A DNA stretch of 64,000 nucleotides. Origin: Stenotrophomonas sp. BIGb0135 (GTDB lineage: Bacteria; Pseudomonadota; Gammaproteobacteria; Xanthomonadales; Xanthomonadaceae). Each line of letters starts with the position of its first letter. Position 1 is the stretch's first letter. This document shows positions 20,314-31,200 of this stretch, one piece after another. Below the pieces are notes generated by a model. That model saw nothing but the letters and a program-made list of their open reading frames with translations, did no database searches and had not been told where the DNA came from. The DNA is taken from NCBI RefSeq assembly GCF_024810105.1, contig NZ_JANUDX010000011.1, forward strand, positions 1 through 64,000. Direction: 5' to 3'. The position numbers and the translations under genes were made by a program.

Positions 20314-21689
20314 GTGCGATTGGACCAGCGCAGCCGGTCGCGGTGCTGGTGCAGGTCCTGCGCCCACCACACCAGCGCCATCCCCCAGGCGGGGACGATG
20401 GTCAGCAGCGCCAGCACCCGCCAGAGTCCCCGAAATTCATCGGCGTTGGGAGTGAAGGGACCGCAGCGGGCCAGCAGCCGCTGCCACGCGACGTGCAGGA
20501 TGATCGCGTTGGCCACCAGCAGGCCCGCCAGCGCGGCCACCGGGATGCCGGGGGTCAGGCGCAGGGCCAGCCACAGGCTGCCCATGGCGCTGGCGACCAG
20601 CAGCGGAATGGTCAGGATGCGCAACCCGGGCAGGGCGGTGGGCATCTGTTCCGGCGCGCGCTGCCAACGCACCAGTGCGCGCAGGGCCACGCCGGACAAC
20701 CACAGCGTCGGCACGAACAGCGTTCCGATCAGCATGATCAGGATGGCGCGCTGGGTGCCGCTGAACTGGCCATCGCCGGTCGGCGGCAACGGCCAGCTGC
20801 CCAGCACGCCCCACAGGCAGACCAGCCCGCAGAAGGCGGCCAGCGTGCCGGCGCGCAGCGCGCCGCTGAGCAGGTGGATGCGATCGCCTTCGTTGCCGAA
20901 GCGCGCCCAGAACGCGACCTGCGCAGGGGCCAGGCCAGGCGGTGTCTCCCGGGTGGTCCAGAAGTCCAGGGCGCGCAGCACGCCGATGGCTTCGTTGACG
21001 CGCGGGGGCACCAGCGTGGTCAGCAGGTTGCGCCACAGCGGGCGGTCCTGGCGCAGGCTGCGCAACACGCTGCTGTCGGGCAGCAGCAGGCTGTCGGTGA
21101 CGTCCAGGTAGCGCTGGGCCAGGCTGGCGGCGCCCTGCGGCGACAGCAGCCAGGCCTGGTGCCAACGGCGCACGGCGGCCTCCAGGTCCCAGCGATCGAT
21201 GTCCCCGCGCAGGTCGTCCCAGGCGAAGCATGCGGTGAGGCAGGCGACCACCGGCGGCGGCAGCGGTGGGTCGCCGGCCTGGAGGGCCTGCAACACGGCC
21301 TCGCCGATGGCCGGCTTGTCGCCGAGCGACCACAGTTCCGGTTGCTGCTGCAGCCAGGCCTCGAGCGTGGCGGCGTCGTGCTCCCTGGCGAAGGCGGCGA
21401 TGCGGCTGCCTACCGCGTCGACATCCACCGCCGATGCCCATGGCCGGGCCGGGGCGGCTGCAGGCGCGTCGGCACGGGCAGGGACGCCCCGGCCGGGAGG
21501 GGGAGGGCCATCGTCCTGCGCCTGCACCCATGCCAGCGCATCCTGGTAGGCCGCGTGCAGGTGCTGGAACGCCTCCGGATCGTCGTCCGGCCGGGTAACC
21601 CGCAGCCGTTGCGCGTACGCGCGCTTGACCGCGCGCACGTCGACCGGTGTGCCGTCATCCAGGCCCAGCCAGGTCAGGCCCCAGCTCAT
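20292..21689 (-). CDS. Membrane J-domain-like co-chaperone, paralogue 1
   Basis: A 465-residue protein with an N-terminal J-domain-like helix pair (residues 1-55: KRAYAQRLR, then TRPDDDPEAFQHLHAAYQDAL), a soluble middle, and about four transmembrane helices between residues 270 and 460. Canonical J-domains carry HPD to stimulate Hsp70 ATPase; here the site reads RPD (Arg33-Pro34-Asp35). It lies last in the hscC operon, 70 bases after its paralogue. In E. coli, hscC likewise sits by two such membrane J-like genes (djlB, djlC). I infer a dedicated HscC partner, but the missing His leaves real doubt about its mode of action. Confidence 0.82.
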   Translation of the reverse strand: MSWGLTWLGLDDGTPVDVRAVKRAYAQRLRVTRPDDDPEAFQHLHAAYQDALAWVQAQDDGPPPPGRGVPARADAPAAAPARPWASAVDVDAVGSRIAAFAREHDAATLEAWLQQQPELWSLGDKPAIGEAVLQALQAGDPPLPPPVVACLTACFAWDDLRGDIDRWDLEAAVRRWHQAWLLSPQGAASLAQRYLDVTDSLLLPDSSVLRSLRQDRPLWRNLLTTLVPPRVNEAIGVLRALDFWTTRETPPGLAPAQVAFWARFGNEGDRIHLLSGALRAGTLAAFCGLVCLWGVLGSWPLPPTGDGQFSGTQRAILIMLIGTLFVPTLWLSGVALRALVRWQRAPEQMPTALPGLRILTIPLLVASAMGSLWLALRLTPGIPVAALAGLLVANAIILHVAWQRLLARCGPFTPNADEFRGLWRVLALLTIVPAWGMALVWWAQDLHQHRDRLRWSNRTAHDPRS

Positions 21690-21759
21690 GCGCGCTGTTC
21701 AAGGCGCAGCGCGCCCGCGGTGCCCGGACGCGCCGGCCCGGGGCGCGCTGCGTGGCGCC

Positions 21760-23289
21760 TCACCGATGCACGACCTTGGTCATCGCATCCACCGTCCAGG
21801 CCAGCAGCGCGCCGACCACGGCGATCTCGCCGAACATCAGCGCCAGCCCGCCCAGTTTCAGGAACGGCCAGATCCCGAGCAGCAGCCAGCCGTTGAACTG
21901 GAAGACGTAGCCGGCGCGATGCCACCAGCGCCGGATCGACAGGCCGAGCGTGGCCCAGGCCAGCGCGCTGCCGGCGACGCGCGCATCGCCGAGGTGGATG
22001 ACCAGCAGCGCGCCGATCGCCAGGAGCGGGATCAGCCACAGCCGCAGCAGGGGCCAGCGCACCGGCGGGTGTTCCTCGGCGAGTTGCCATTGGCCGAGGC
22101 TGCGCAGCGGCAACAGCAAGGCGCCCACCCCCATCACCAGCAGCGCCGCGTACACACCCTGCATCGCGACGGCGGGAGCGCGCCCCAGCACGCCGAGCAG
22201 CGTCATCACCGCAAGCACCACCAGCGCGCACAACGCACTGCGCAGCAGCGCCAGCTGCATGCGTGGCCAGCTCAGCCGCTGGCCATCGGCGAGTGCGCGC
22301 CAGAACGCGACCTGTGCCGGCCGCAGCGGCGGGACCGCATCGTCGGCATCGTGCACGCCGAGCAGGTCGAGGGTGTCGCGCATGGCGGCCACGCGATGTG
22401 CCGGCCATGCGTCCCAGAGCGCGCGCCAGGGTTGCCAGGGACGGGTCAGGCGCTGCAGGCGGGTGCGCGCCTCGTCCGCATTGACCGGTGCCTGCGGGCG
22501 GTGCAGGTAGCGCGCCAGCCCGTGCTGGTTGCGCGGCTGCAGCACCCACAGCCGATGCAGGCGCAGCCGGCACGCATTCGCTTCGTAAGGGTCCAGGCCG
22601 CTGCCAACGTCGTCCCAGCCGAAGCACTGGGCGAGCAGGTCGAAGTTGTCGGCGCAGATCGGCGCATCGTGGGTCAGCAGGTGGTGCAGCACGTGGTCGC
22701 CGATCAGCGGCTTGTCGCGCAGCGACCACAGTTCCGGGCGCAGCTGCAGCCAGCGTTCGAACGCGGCCGGTTCGGACTGCTGGGCTTCGGCGATGACCCG
22801 CTGCGCGAAGGTGCCCGGATCGAGCTGCGCCGCTGCCGGTTGCGGCAGCGGCTCGGTCGCACGCGCGGGTGCGGCCGGGGCAGCGGGCGGGAAGGTGGTG
22901 TCACCCCGGTCCAGGATGCGCACCGGGTCGTGCGCGTCCGCGTCATCGACCACGGCCGTCCAGACAACCTCGGCCGGCGCCGCGGTGGCGTCGTGGGCGA
23001 ACGAGCGCGCCAGCGCCTGGTCCAGCGGCAGCGCTTCTGCGATGCCGGTGGCCTGCGCGGCGGACAGGTCGTGCCCGCGGTTGTCCTCGTTCTCGTCCTC
23101 GTCTTCGTCCTGCCAGTGCGCGCGATGGCGCGCCCAGTCCAGCGCGGCCTGGTAGGCCTGGTGCAGCTGCTGGAACGCGACCGGGTCATCGTCGGGCCGG
23201 GTGGTGCGCAGGCGCGCGGCGTAAGCGCGCTTGACCGCGCGCTCGTCGGCATCCTCCGCCAGGTCGAGGGCCGCGTGGCCCCAGCTCAT
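21760..23289 (-). CDS. Membrane J-domain-like co-chaperone, paralogue 2
   Basis: A 509-residue paralogue of the next gene. The same opening (MSWG...), basic helix (KRAYAARLR) and TRPDDDPVAFQQLHQAYQAAL stretch are present, again with RPD (residues 31-33) in place of HPD. An acidic Asp/Glu-rich patch follows (about 61-75). The middle is soluble, and several hydrophobic helices lie between about residues 330 and 505. Its ATG overlaps the hscC stop codon (ATGA), so the two proteins are made together, which supports a direct partnership. Confidence 0.82.
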   Translation of the reverse strand: MSWGHAALDLAEDADERAVKRAYAARLRTTRPDDDPVAFQQLHQAYQAALDWARHRAHWQDEDEDENEDNRGHDLSAAQATGIAEALPLDQALARSFAHDATAAPAEVVWTAVVDDADAHDPVRILDRGDTTFPPAAPAAPARATEPLPQPAAAQLDPGTFAQRVIAEAQQSEPAAFERWLQLRPELWSLRDKPLIGDHVLHHLLTHDAPICADNFDLLAQCFGWDDVGSGLDPYEANACRLRLHRLWVLQPRNQHGLARYLHRPQAPVNADEARTRLQRLTRPWQPWRALWDAWPAHRVAAMRDTLDLLGVHDADDAVPPLRPAQVAFWRALADGQRLSWPRMQLALLRSALCALVVLAVMTLLGVLGRAPAVAMQGVYAALLVMGVGALLLPLRSLGQWQLAEEHPPVRWPLLRLWLIPLLAIGALLVIHLGDARVAGSALAWATLGLSIRRWWHRAGYVFQFNGWLLLGIWPFLKLGGLALMFGEIAVVGALLAWTVDAMTKVVHR

Positions 23290-24974
23290 GCGTCGCGTTC
23301 CAGCGCGTCCATCGCCGCGGACAGCTCACCGCGGTGCTGGTCGATGCGCTTGATGTCCTGGCTGTCCAGCGCGTGCCGGAACTGCTCCAGCCACGATTGC
23401 AGCAGGTCGCGCTGGTCCAGGTACTCCTCGTACAGGCGCTCGGCGCGGGCCACGGTGGCCAGGTTCTGCTGCTGGTCGCGCGGGTGGATCTTCAGGTCCT
23501 GCAGGGCCAGCAGTCGCTCACGGATGTCCTGCGCGGAGAGCAGCCCGGGATTCTGTTCCAGGATCAGTTCGTGGCGGGTGCCGCTGGCGTCTTCGGTGAC
23601 TTCCACCTGCAGCAGGCCATTGACGTCGTAGGTGAAGCGGGTGGTGACGGCCTTGTCGGCGGCCGTGCCCTGGCGCGACAACGGCACGCGCAGTTCGCCC
23701 AGCTTGATGTTCTTGTCCACCGTCGGGCTTTCGCCCTGGTAGATGTCGATCACCACCTCGCGCTGGTCGTCGCGCATGGGGAAGAAGCGGTCCTCGCGGC
23801 TGACCGGGACCACGCTGTTGCGCTGGATGATCGGGTGGAAGTACCCGCTGCGCTCGCTGCCGTCCGGCCCGCGCCGCGATACCTGGGTGCCCAGGGTGTA
23901 GGGGCAGACGTCGGTGAGCACGATCTCGCGCAGGCTCTGGTCGCGGTCCTTCAGGCCCGCCGCCACGGCCGCGCCCAGCGCGATCGCCTGGTCGGGGTGG
24001 ATGTGGCGCAGCGGCAGCCGGCCGAACATGCGGGTGACCAGGCGGCTGATCATCGGCATGCGCACCGCGCCGCCGACCAGCACGATGTCATCCAGCGCCT
24101 CCGGCTTGAGCCGGGCGTCGCGGATGGCGCGTTCGATGGGCGCCCGCATGCGCTGCAGCAGCGGCTCGCACAGCTGGGCGTAGCGGGTTTCGTCGAGCTG
24201 CCAGGACAGCTCGCGGCTGCCCAGCGCGATCTCCAGGCGACCGTCGCCCTGCTGGCTCAGCTCGCGCTTGAACAGCTCCAGCCGGCGCAGCAGCTGGGCC
24301 TGCTCGGCGCTGGACAGGCTGGCCGGGTCCAGGTCGTTCTCGGCGTGGAAGGCCTGGGCCAGCACGTGCAGGAAATCTTCGCCGCCGAGGAAGTTGTCGC
24401 CGGCGCTGGCATGCACTTCGATCACGCCGTCGAACAGCTCCAGGATCGAGACGTCGAAGGTGCCACCGCCGAGGTCCAGCACCAGCACGCGGCCCTCCTC
24501 GTCGCGCTGCTGCAGGCCGTAGGCGAGCGCCGCGGCGGTCGGTTCGTTGATCAGCCGTTCCACGCGGATGCCGGCCAGCTCGCCGGCCGCGCGCGTGGCC
24601 TTGCGCTGTGCATCCGAGAAGTAGGCCGGCACGCTGATCACCGCTTCCTCCACCGGCTGCCCGAGCGCGGCCTCGGCATCGGCCAGCAGCGAGCGCAGCA
24701 CCAGCGCGGACAGCTCCTCCGGCCGGAACCGGCGGCCGCCGAGGCGGACCTCGCGGTCGCTGCCCATCCAGCGCTTGAAGTTGGCCACGCTGTGCTGCGG
24801 GTGGCTGACCAGGCGGTCGCGGGCCGGCTGGCCGACCAGCACGGCGTCATCGACCAGGCTGACCACCGAGGGGGTCAGCAGCTCGCCGTGCGCGTTGGGG
24901 AACAAGCGTGGGCCATCCGTGCCATGGATGCCGATCAGCGAATGGGTGGTGCCCAGGTCGATACCGACGATCAT
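23286..24974 (-). CDS. hscC: Hsp70-family chaperone HscC
   Basis: A 562-residue Hsp70. The nucleotide-binding domain has the phosphate-1 loop GIDLGTTHS (residues 4-12), [13 protein letters not shown] and [14 protein letters not shown]. The shorter substrate domain and abbreviated lid match HscC (556 residues in E. coli) rather than DnaK (about 640). Hsp70 enzymes bind and release unfolded client proteins using ATP. The ATG at 24974 starts the conserved domain; a minus-strand TACAAT (25007-25012) about 30 bases before it may be the -10 box. Adjacent coupled J-like genes strengthen the HscC assignment. The clients are unknown. Confidence 0.9.
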   Translation of the reverse strand: MIVGIDLGTTHSLIGIHGTDGPRLFPNAHGELLTPSVVSLVDDAVLVGQPARDRLVSHPQHSVANFKRWMGSDREVRLGGRRFRPEELSALVLRSLLADAEAALGQPVEEAVISVPAYFSDAQRKATRAAGELAGIRVERLINEPTAAALAYGLQQRDEEGRVLVLDLGGGTFDVSILELFDGVIEVHASAGDNFLGGEDFLHVLAQAFHAENDLDPASLSSAEQAQLLRRLELFKRELSQQGDGRLEIALGSRELSWQLDETRYAQLCEPLLQRMRAPIERAIRDARLKPEALDDIVLVGGAVRMPMISRLVTRMFGRLPLRHIHPDQAIALGAAVAAGLKDRDQSLREIVLTDVCPYTLGTQVSRRGPDGSERSGYFHPIIQRNSVVPVSREDRFFPMRDDQREVVIDIYQGESPTVDKNIKLGELRVPLSRQGTAADKAVTTRFTYDVNGLLQVEVTEDASGTRHELILEQNPGLLSAQDIRERLLALQDLKIHPRDQQQNLATVARAERLYEEYLDQRDLLQSWLEQFRHALDSQDIKRIDQHRGELSAAMDALERDA

Positions 24975-25102
24975 CTGCGTCCGTCCGTTGTGTGCAGAAA
25001 AACGCGATTGTAGGAGCGCAGCGCACCCCTGACCATCGGGCGTTGCCCGACGCCGCCCCAATGGCTATGGTTCCGGCTCGTTCTGACGTACCGGATGTGC
25101 CC

Positions 25103-27250
25103 ATGTCGCCACGCAACCCCCTGACCGCCGCCCTGGCCCTCGGCCTCACCCTCGCCGCCGGCGCCCACGCCGATGAAGGCATGTGGATGCCGACCCAGCT
25201 GCCGGAACTGGCCAAGCCGCTGAAGGCGGCCGGCTTCAAGGGCGACCCGGCCGACCTGGCCAACGTGACCGCCGCGCCGCTGAGCGCGGTGGTGCGGGCC
25301 GGTGGCGGTACCGGTTCGTTCGTGTCCGGCGACGGCCTGCTGCTCACCAACCACCACGTGGCGATGGGCGTGATCCAGTACAACAGCTCGCCCGAGCACA
25401 ACCTGATCGACGACGGCTTCATCGCCCAGGGCCGCAGCGACGAACGCGCCGCCAACCCGGACTTCCGGGTGCTGGTCACCACCGGCTTCGACAAGGTCAC
25501 CGAGCAGGTACTGGGCGCGGCGCGCGGCAAGACCGGCCGGGCCTATTTCGATGCCGTGGACCGTGCCAGCAAGCAGCTGGTGGCCGACTGCGAGAAGGAC
25601 GGCAACGTGCGCTGCAGCGTGGCCGACATGTACTACGGCACCGATTTCTACCGCATCCGCCAGTTGGAGCTGAGCGATGTGCGCCTGGTCTACGCACCGC
25701 CGCGTGCGATCGGCAACTACGGCGATGAGATCGACAACTTCATGTGGCCGCGCCACACCGGCGATTTCACCCTGCTGCGCGCCTACGTGGGCAAGGATGG
25801 CAAGCCGGCCCCGTACAGCCCGGACAACGTGCCCTACCAGCCGCCGGCCCACCTGAAGATGGCCATCGATGGGCCCAAAACCGGCGACTACGCGATGCTG
25901 GCCGGCTACCCGGGCATCACCTACCGCCACCGCACCGCCGCCGAGTTCGCCGGGCAGATCGATGCGGTGCTGCCGCGCCGTGTGGCGGTGTTCCAGCAGA
26001 TGATCGACACCATCGAGGCGGCCACCGCCAAGGATGCGCAGGCGCGCACCCGCTATGCCTCGCAGCTGCAATCGCTGAAGAACAACCGCAAGCGCGCCGC
26101 CGGCGAGCTGGAAGGCCTGCTGCGCAGCGATGCCAAGGCCCAGCGTGCCGCCGATGAAACGGCCATGCTCAAGGCCACCGACGCGCGTTACCAGGGCGAC
26201 ATCCAGGCCCTGCTGGGCTCGCTGTCGCAGGGCGCCTCGGTGGGCGAACGCGACCTGCTGCTGGACCTGCTCTCGACGCAGAGCCAGCTGCTGCGTTCGG
26301 CACTCACCCTGGAACGGCTGCGCATCGAGTCGGCCAAGCCCGATGCCGAGCGCGAGAGCGGCTACCAGCAGCGCGACCTGGCGCTGATCGAAGGCGTGCT
26401 CAAGCAGGTCCAGCGCCGATATGCGCCGGCGGTGGAAAAAGCCCTGCTGACCAGCCTGCTCACCCGTTACCAGCAGCTGCCCGACGCGCAGCGCGTGCCC
26501 GAGTTCGATGCGGCCTTCGGCCGCACCCCGGCGGCGTTGGCCAAGGCGCTGGATGGCCTGTATGCCGCCACCACGCTGGGCGACGAAGCCCAGCGCCTGT
26601 CGCGCTTCAACGCGGCCAGGGAAGGCAAGCCACTGGCCCGTGATCCGCTGATCGACCTGGCCGGCCCGCTGGTGGCCGCGCAGCTGCGCCTGGACGACCA
26701 GGCCAAGGAGCGCGCCGGCGAGCAGCTGCGCCTGCGCCCGGCCTACATGCAGGCCCTGTTCGCCTGGCGCGCCAGCCAGGGCCGTGCGGTGTACCCCGAT
26801 GCCAACCGCACCCTGCGCATCAGCTACGGCAAGGTGGAGGCGCTGTCGCCGCGCGATGCGGTGCATTTCGACCCGGTGACCACCGTGGCCGGGATCGTCG
26901 AGAAGAACACCAACGCCTACCCGTTCGATGCGCCCAAGCCGCTGCTGGCCGCGATCGCCAAGGGCGACTTCGGCTCCACCGCCGATCCGGTGCTGAAGAC
27001 CCAGACGGTCAACTTCCTGACCAACCTGGACACCACCGGCGGCAACTCCGGTTCGCCGGTGCTCAATGCCAAGGGTGAGCTGATCGGGCTGAACTTCGAC
27101 AGCAACTGGGAGTCGGTCAGTGCCAGCTGGTGGTTCGACCCGCGCTACAAGCGCGCGGTGCACGTGGACATGCGCTACCTGCGCTGGCTGCTGGCCAAGG
27201 TCTACCCGGCGCCCGAGCTGCTGAAGGAAATGGGCGTCCCGGCCGAATGA
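25103..27250 (+). CDS. S46-family dipeptidyl-peptidase (DPP7/DPP11 type)
   Basis: A 715-residue secreted serine exopeptidase that removes dipeptides from peptide N-termini. A signal peptide (residues about 1-22, AAGAHA cut) precedes DEGMW, the usual mature start. The chymotrypsin-like triad is visible: His84/His85 in TNHHVAMG, Asp221 in WPRHTGDF, and Ser649 in TGGNSGSPV. The residue that sets P1 preference, Arg in DPP11, is Ser here (in NFDSNWES), which suggests DPP7-like preference for hydrophobic P1; that is inference. It is divergent from hscC. Such enzymes feed di-peptides to proteolytic, non-fermenting bacteria. Confidence 0.92.
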   Translation: MSPRNPLTAALALGLTLAAGAHADEGMWMPTQLPELAKPLKAAGFKGDPADLANVTAAPLSAVVRAGGGTGSFVSGDGLLLTNHHVAMGVIQYNSSPEHNLIDDGFIAQGRSDERAANPDFRVLVTTGFDKVTEQVLGAARGKTGRAYFDAVDRASKQLVADCEKDGNVRCSVADMYYGTDFYRIRQLELSDVRLVYAPPRAIGNYGDEIDNFMWPRHTGDFTLLRAYVGKDGKPAPYSPDNVPYQPPAHLKMAIDGPKTGDYAMLAGYPGITYRHRTAAEFAGQIDAVLPRRVAVFQQMIDTIEAATAKDAQARTRYASQLQSLKNNRKRAAGELEGLLRSDAKAQRAADETAMLKATDARYQGDIQALLGSLSQGASVGERDLLLDLLSTQSQLLRSALTLERLRIESAKPDAERESGYQQRDLALIEGVLKQVQRRYAPAVEKALLTSLLTRYQQLPDAQRVPEFDAAFGRTPAALAKALDGLYAATTLGDEAQRLSRFNAAREGKPLARDPLIDLAGPLVAAQLRLDDQAKERAGEQLRLRPAYMQALFAWRASQGRAVYPDANRTLRISYGKVEALSPRDAVHFDPVTTVAGIVEKNTNAYPFDAPKPLLAAIAKGDFGSTADPVLKTQTVNFLTNLDTTGGNSGSPVLNAKGELIGLNFDSNWESVSASWWFDPRYKRAVHVDMRYLRWLLAKVYPAPELLKEMGVPAE

Positions 27251-27258
27251 CCCGCGGG

Positions 27259-27287
27259 TGGGCCACGACCGCCGGTCGTGGCCTACA
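27259..27287. repeat. SMAG-like REP palindrome
   Basis: GGCCACGACC-GCC-GGTCGTGGCC followed by TACA lies 8 bases after the S46 peptidase stop codon. On the minus strand it begins with GTAGGCCACGACC, the GTAG head of SMAG elements. Confidence 0.75.
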
Positions 27288-27317
27288 CTGCGTGCTGGCG
27301 CTGGGGAGCGGACACAC

Positions 27318-28073
27318 GTGGTGGCAATGCAGGACGAGGACGACGGCACGACGCCGACGACGGCACGGCGGGATCTGCACGGGCTTCGGGTCTGGGTGGT
27401 CGAGGATGATCCGGAGCTGCTCGCGCTCAGCGTGGACGACCTGCGCTGGCGTGGCGCCGAGGCGATGGGGCTGGACAGCGCCGAGGCGCTGTACCGGGCC
27501 CTGGCGGTGGGCCGTTGCGACATCGTGGTCCTGGACGTCGGCCTGCCCGGCGAAGACGGCTATGCCGTGGCCCGGCACCTGCGCCGGATCGCCGATATCG
27601 GCATCGTGATGCTGACCGGGCGTGGCAGTTCCCATGAGATGGCCCACGGGCTGTCGCTGGGTGCCGATGTCTACCTGGTCAAACCGCTGGACGGCGACCT
27701 GCTGGCCGCCGCACTCACCAGCCTGCGCCGCCGCCTGCCCGCGGCGGCACCGATCGCGCATGCCGCGCCTGCAACCGGTACCTGGCGATTGCAGGCGGAC
27801 GGGTGGGACCTCTGCGCCCCCAACGGCGCGGTGTTGGCGATCACCCGCGCCGAACGTGGTTTCCTGCGGGCGCTGCTGGCCGCGCCCGGCCGCCCGGTCG
27901 AGCGCGACGCGCTGATCGCCGCGGTCACCGATGAACCCTGGGACTTCGATCCGCATCGGCTGGAAGTGCTGGTGCATCGGCTGCGCACGCGGGTGCGCGG
28001 GGGGATCGGCCTCACCCTGCCGGTGCGCGCGCTGCGCGGGGCCGGCTACCTGTGGACCGACGAGGCGTCCTGA
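27318..28073 (+). CDS. OmpR/PhoB-type response regulator, no adjacent kinase
   Basis: A 251-residue DNA-binding regulator. The receiver domain (about 21-135) has the acidic pair in VVEDD, phospho-acceptor Asp73 in VVLDVGLPG, the switch Thr in MLTGRG and the Lys in LVKPL. The C-terminal winged helix (about 150-250) includes ITRAERGFLRALL and RLEVLVHRLRTRV. I prefer GTG 27318 as start because GGGGAGCGG sits at the right distance; ATG 27327 is the alternative. No histidine kinase is next to it. It sits 209 bases before the giant surface-protein gene on the same strand, so it may regulate that locus. Confidence 0.9.
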   Translation: MVAMQDEDDGTTPTTARRDLHGLRVWVVEDDPELLALSVDDLRWRGAEAMGLDSAEALYRALAVGRCDIVVLDVGLPGEDGYAVARHLRRIADIGIVMLTGRGSSHEMAHGLSLGADVYLVKPLDGDLLAAALTSLRRRLPAAAPIAHAAPATGTWRLQADGWDLCAPNGAVLAITRAERGFLRALLAAPGRPVERDALIAAVTDEPWDFDPHRLEVLVHRLRTRVRGGIGLTLPVRALRGAGYLWTDEAS

Positions 28074-28282
28074 GCCCTACCCATGGGGTGCGTGTGAGCA
28101 AGTGAGAGCAACCGTGAGGTGCTGGTACTGCCTTTGCACGCCGCCCTCACCAGAATCCCTGCCGCCTCCGGCCAACCGGCCGAGGCCGCGCGTCCGTCGT
28201 CGACGGCGCGCCATGAATGCCAGGGAGGCGGGTCTGCAATCGCGGCTGCGGCCCTGGCTTTGTCGCCAGCAGGGGAACAGTC

Positions 28283-31200
28283 GTGCACAAGCAGCAGGTT
28301 CGGACGGATGCCGTCGCAGGCATCGCATCGTCGTGGGGTTCGTCGTGGCGCGTACGCGGCTGGCGGCTGCTGTGCGGCAGCCTGCTGGGCTGCCTGCTGG
28401 CACCCGCCGCCATGGCCGCCAATCTCAGCGTGTCGCAGCTGTCCGACTCGACCAGCGGCTGGCTGCGTGGGGATGGCACCGCCTCGGGCACGGCGAGCAG
28501 CGATCCGGCGCCGGTCGGGGCGATCGTGGTGTACGACGTCACCCTGTCCAACAGCGATACCGCCGCAGCCAGCGGCGTCGCGGCGATCTTCGACCTGCCG
28601 GCCAATACCCGCGCCTACCAGCTGCCTGCCGCCTGCACCGCGCAGACCGATACGCGCATCGTCTGCCGCTACGCCAGCTTCCCCGGCCAGGCGGCCGGTG
28701 GCATCAGCTTCCAGCTCAAGGTCGATACCCAGAACGCGCAGCCGGGCACCACCAAGGTGGTGGCGGCGATCGGCAACGAATCGGCCCTGCCGCCGTCGAC
28801 CACGCCGGTCGCCAGCCTGACCAACGCCGATCCGTTCTTCGCCGGTGACAGCAACCCGGCCAACAACCGCCTCGAACAGAACACCACGCTGACCGCCGGC
28901 GCCGACCTGGGCCTGACCAAGAGTGGCAACCCCGCCTCGGTGATCGCCGGCGGCGAGGTGACCTACACCCTCACCGTGCGCAACGCCGGCCCCAGCCCGT
29001 CCACCAACTTCCAGGTGATCGACACGCTGCCGGCCGGCTTCGCGGTGGTCCCGGGCAGCTTCAGCGGCACCGGCTGGACCTTCAATTACGGCTCCACCAC
29101 GGCCACCCACGCCGGCAGCCTGGCCAATGGGCTGACCAGCACGTTCACCTTCCGTGCCAAGGCCAACGTGTCCAGCGGCGCGGTCACCAACTCCGCGCGC
29201 GTGGCCGCCAACGGCACTCCGGACCCCCGTCCGGACAACGACGTGGCCACCGCCAACACCGTGGTGACCACCGGTGCCGACGTGACCGTGGCGATGGTCG
29301 CTTCGCCGGCCCCCGCCGCCACCGACGGGCCGGTGGTGTTCACCGTCACCGCCGACAATCTTGGCCCGGAGGCCTCCAGCGGCGTGAGCGTGACCGGCCA
29401 GCTGCCGGCGGGCTTCAGCTTCACCGGCACCGGCTCGCTGCCGGCCAACTGGACCTGCACCAGCCCGACCCCGACCACGTTCTCCTGTTCGCGCAGCGGT
29501 GCGATGCCGGCCGGCAGCAAGGACATCCTGCAGATCCAGGCGACGGCCCCGGCCACGCCCGGCAATGTCACGGCCACCGTGCAGATCCAGTCGGCGCTCA
29601 CCCCCGACCCGAACGATGCCACCCATGGCACCAACAACAACATCGCCACCACCGCGCTGACCGTGCTCGCCGATGGCGCCGACCTGCGCCTGGCCAAGAG
29701 CAAGCTGGGCAGCAACGAAAACGGCGAAGTGGTGCCGGTCGGGACCACCTCGGCCAGCAACATGACCTCCACCCTGCGCCTGTGGAACAACGGCCCGGCC
29801 CGCATCACCGCCGGTGCGCAGATCGTGGACGTGCTGGCCGATGGCGAGGAATTCATCGCCACCACCGGACCGTTCAGCTGCTCGGCAGTGCCGGCCGCGT
29901 ACACCCCGGGCACGCGCCAGGTGGTGACCTGCGATTTCACCGGCACCTACCCGGTGGCCGTCGCCACCGGCACCGGCAATGGCAACGCGTTCGCCACGCT
30001 GGTGATGACCACCCGCGCGCGCGCGGCCGGGGTACTGACCAACAACGCCTGCACCGGCGGTTCGGCACCCAGCGGTGGCCCGGCCTCGCTGGAGCCGACC
30101 ACCGACAGCGGCGTCAACCAGGACAAGATCACCGGCAACGACTGCGCCGGCAGCGGCATCCGCGCCACCGACGATGCGGCCAACCTGTCGATCACCAAGG
30201 TCGCCAGCACCGAAGCCGGCGGCGACAAGGTGGTGGGCGTCACCGAAACCTGGGCCGAGTACCTGCTGACCGTGCGCAACAGCGGTGCCGATACCGCCGG
30301 CGTGGTGGTCAACGACCCGCTGCCGGGCTTCCTGGACAACAACCGCACCGTGGTGGACATCACCGCGCCGGCCGGTTGGCCGGCCGCCAACTGCCGCATC
30401 AACAGCGGCAGCCTGATCTGCGAATCGGGCAACGTGGTGCTGGCCCGCAACGCCACCGCTGTGATCCGCCTGCGCCTGCGCACGGCCGGCAACACCCCGG
30501 GCATCCTGTTCGACAGCGTCGGCAAGACCGCCGCCAGCGGCGCCAACGCGGCCTGCGTGGCGGCCGGCACGGTACCGGCGTCGGGCCACTTCCATTGCAA
30601 CCGCGCCGGCGTTGGCGTGGACGGTCGCATCACCGGCTCGGTGGGCGAGTCGGACTGGAGCGACAACTACGCCACCGACTGGCTGCGCGTGGAGCGCGTG
30701 GCCAACATGCAGACCGTCGAGAAGGTGATCACCAGCGGCGACAACAGCGGTCGTGCCGGCGTGGTCGCCGACTACCGCATCCAGTACCGCAACCAGGGCC
30801 CGTCGGCGATCCCGCGGGTCGCCTTCACCGATACCTTCACCCTGCCGGCCGGCGACAGCGGCTTCGTGCTGGTCAACGCGCGTCTGGCCTCCAACAACCA
30901 GGCCTGCACCATCACCGCGATGGAGACGGGCATCACCGCCAGCAACACCGCTGGCGGCATTTCCTACCGCAATACCGATACCGCGAACCCGCGCACGCTG
31001 ACCCTGACCTGCCCGGCGGTGGCGTTGGCCAATGGCGCGGTGGACACCGTCAACCTGGGCATCCGCCCGAACGTCAACGCCAGCAACACCGGCCGTGTGT
31101 TCGACAACGTGGCCGGTTTCAGCTTCCCCGATGGCGCCACCGGCAGCGATGCCAACGGCAGCTGGAACTACAACCTGGTCAGCACCGCGGCCGATGACAC

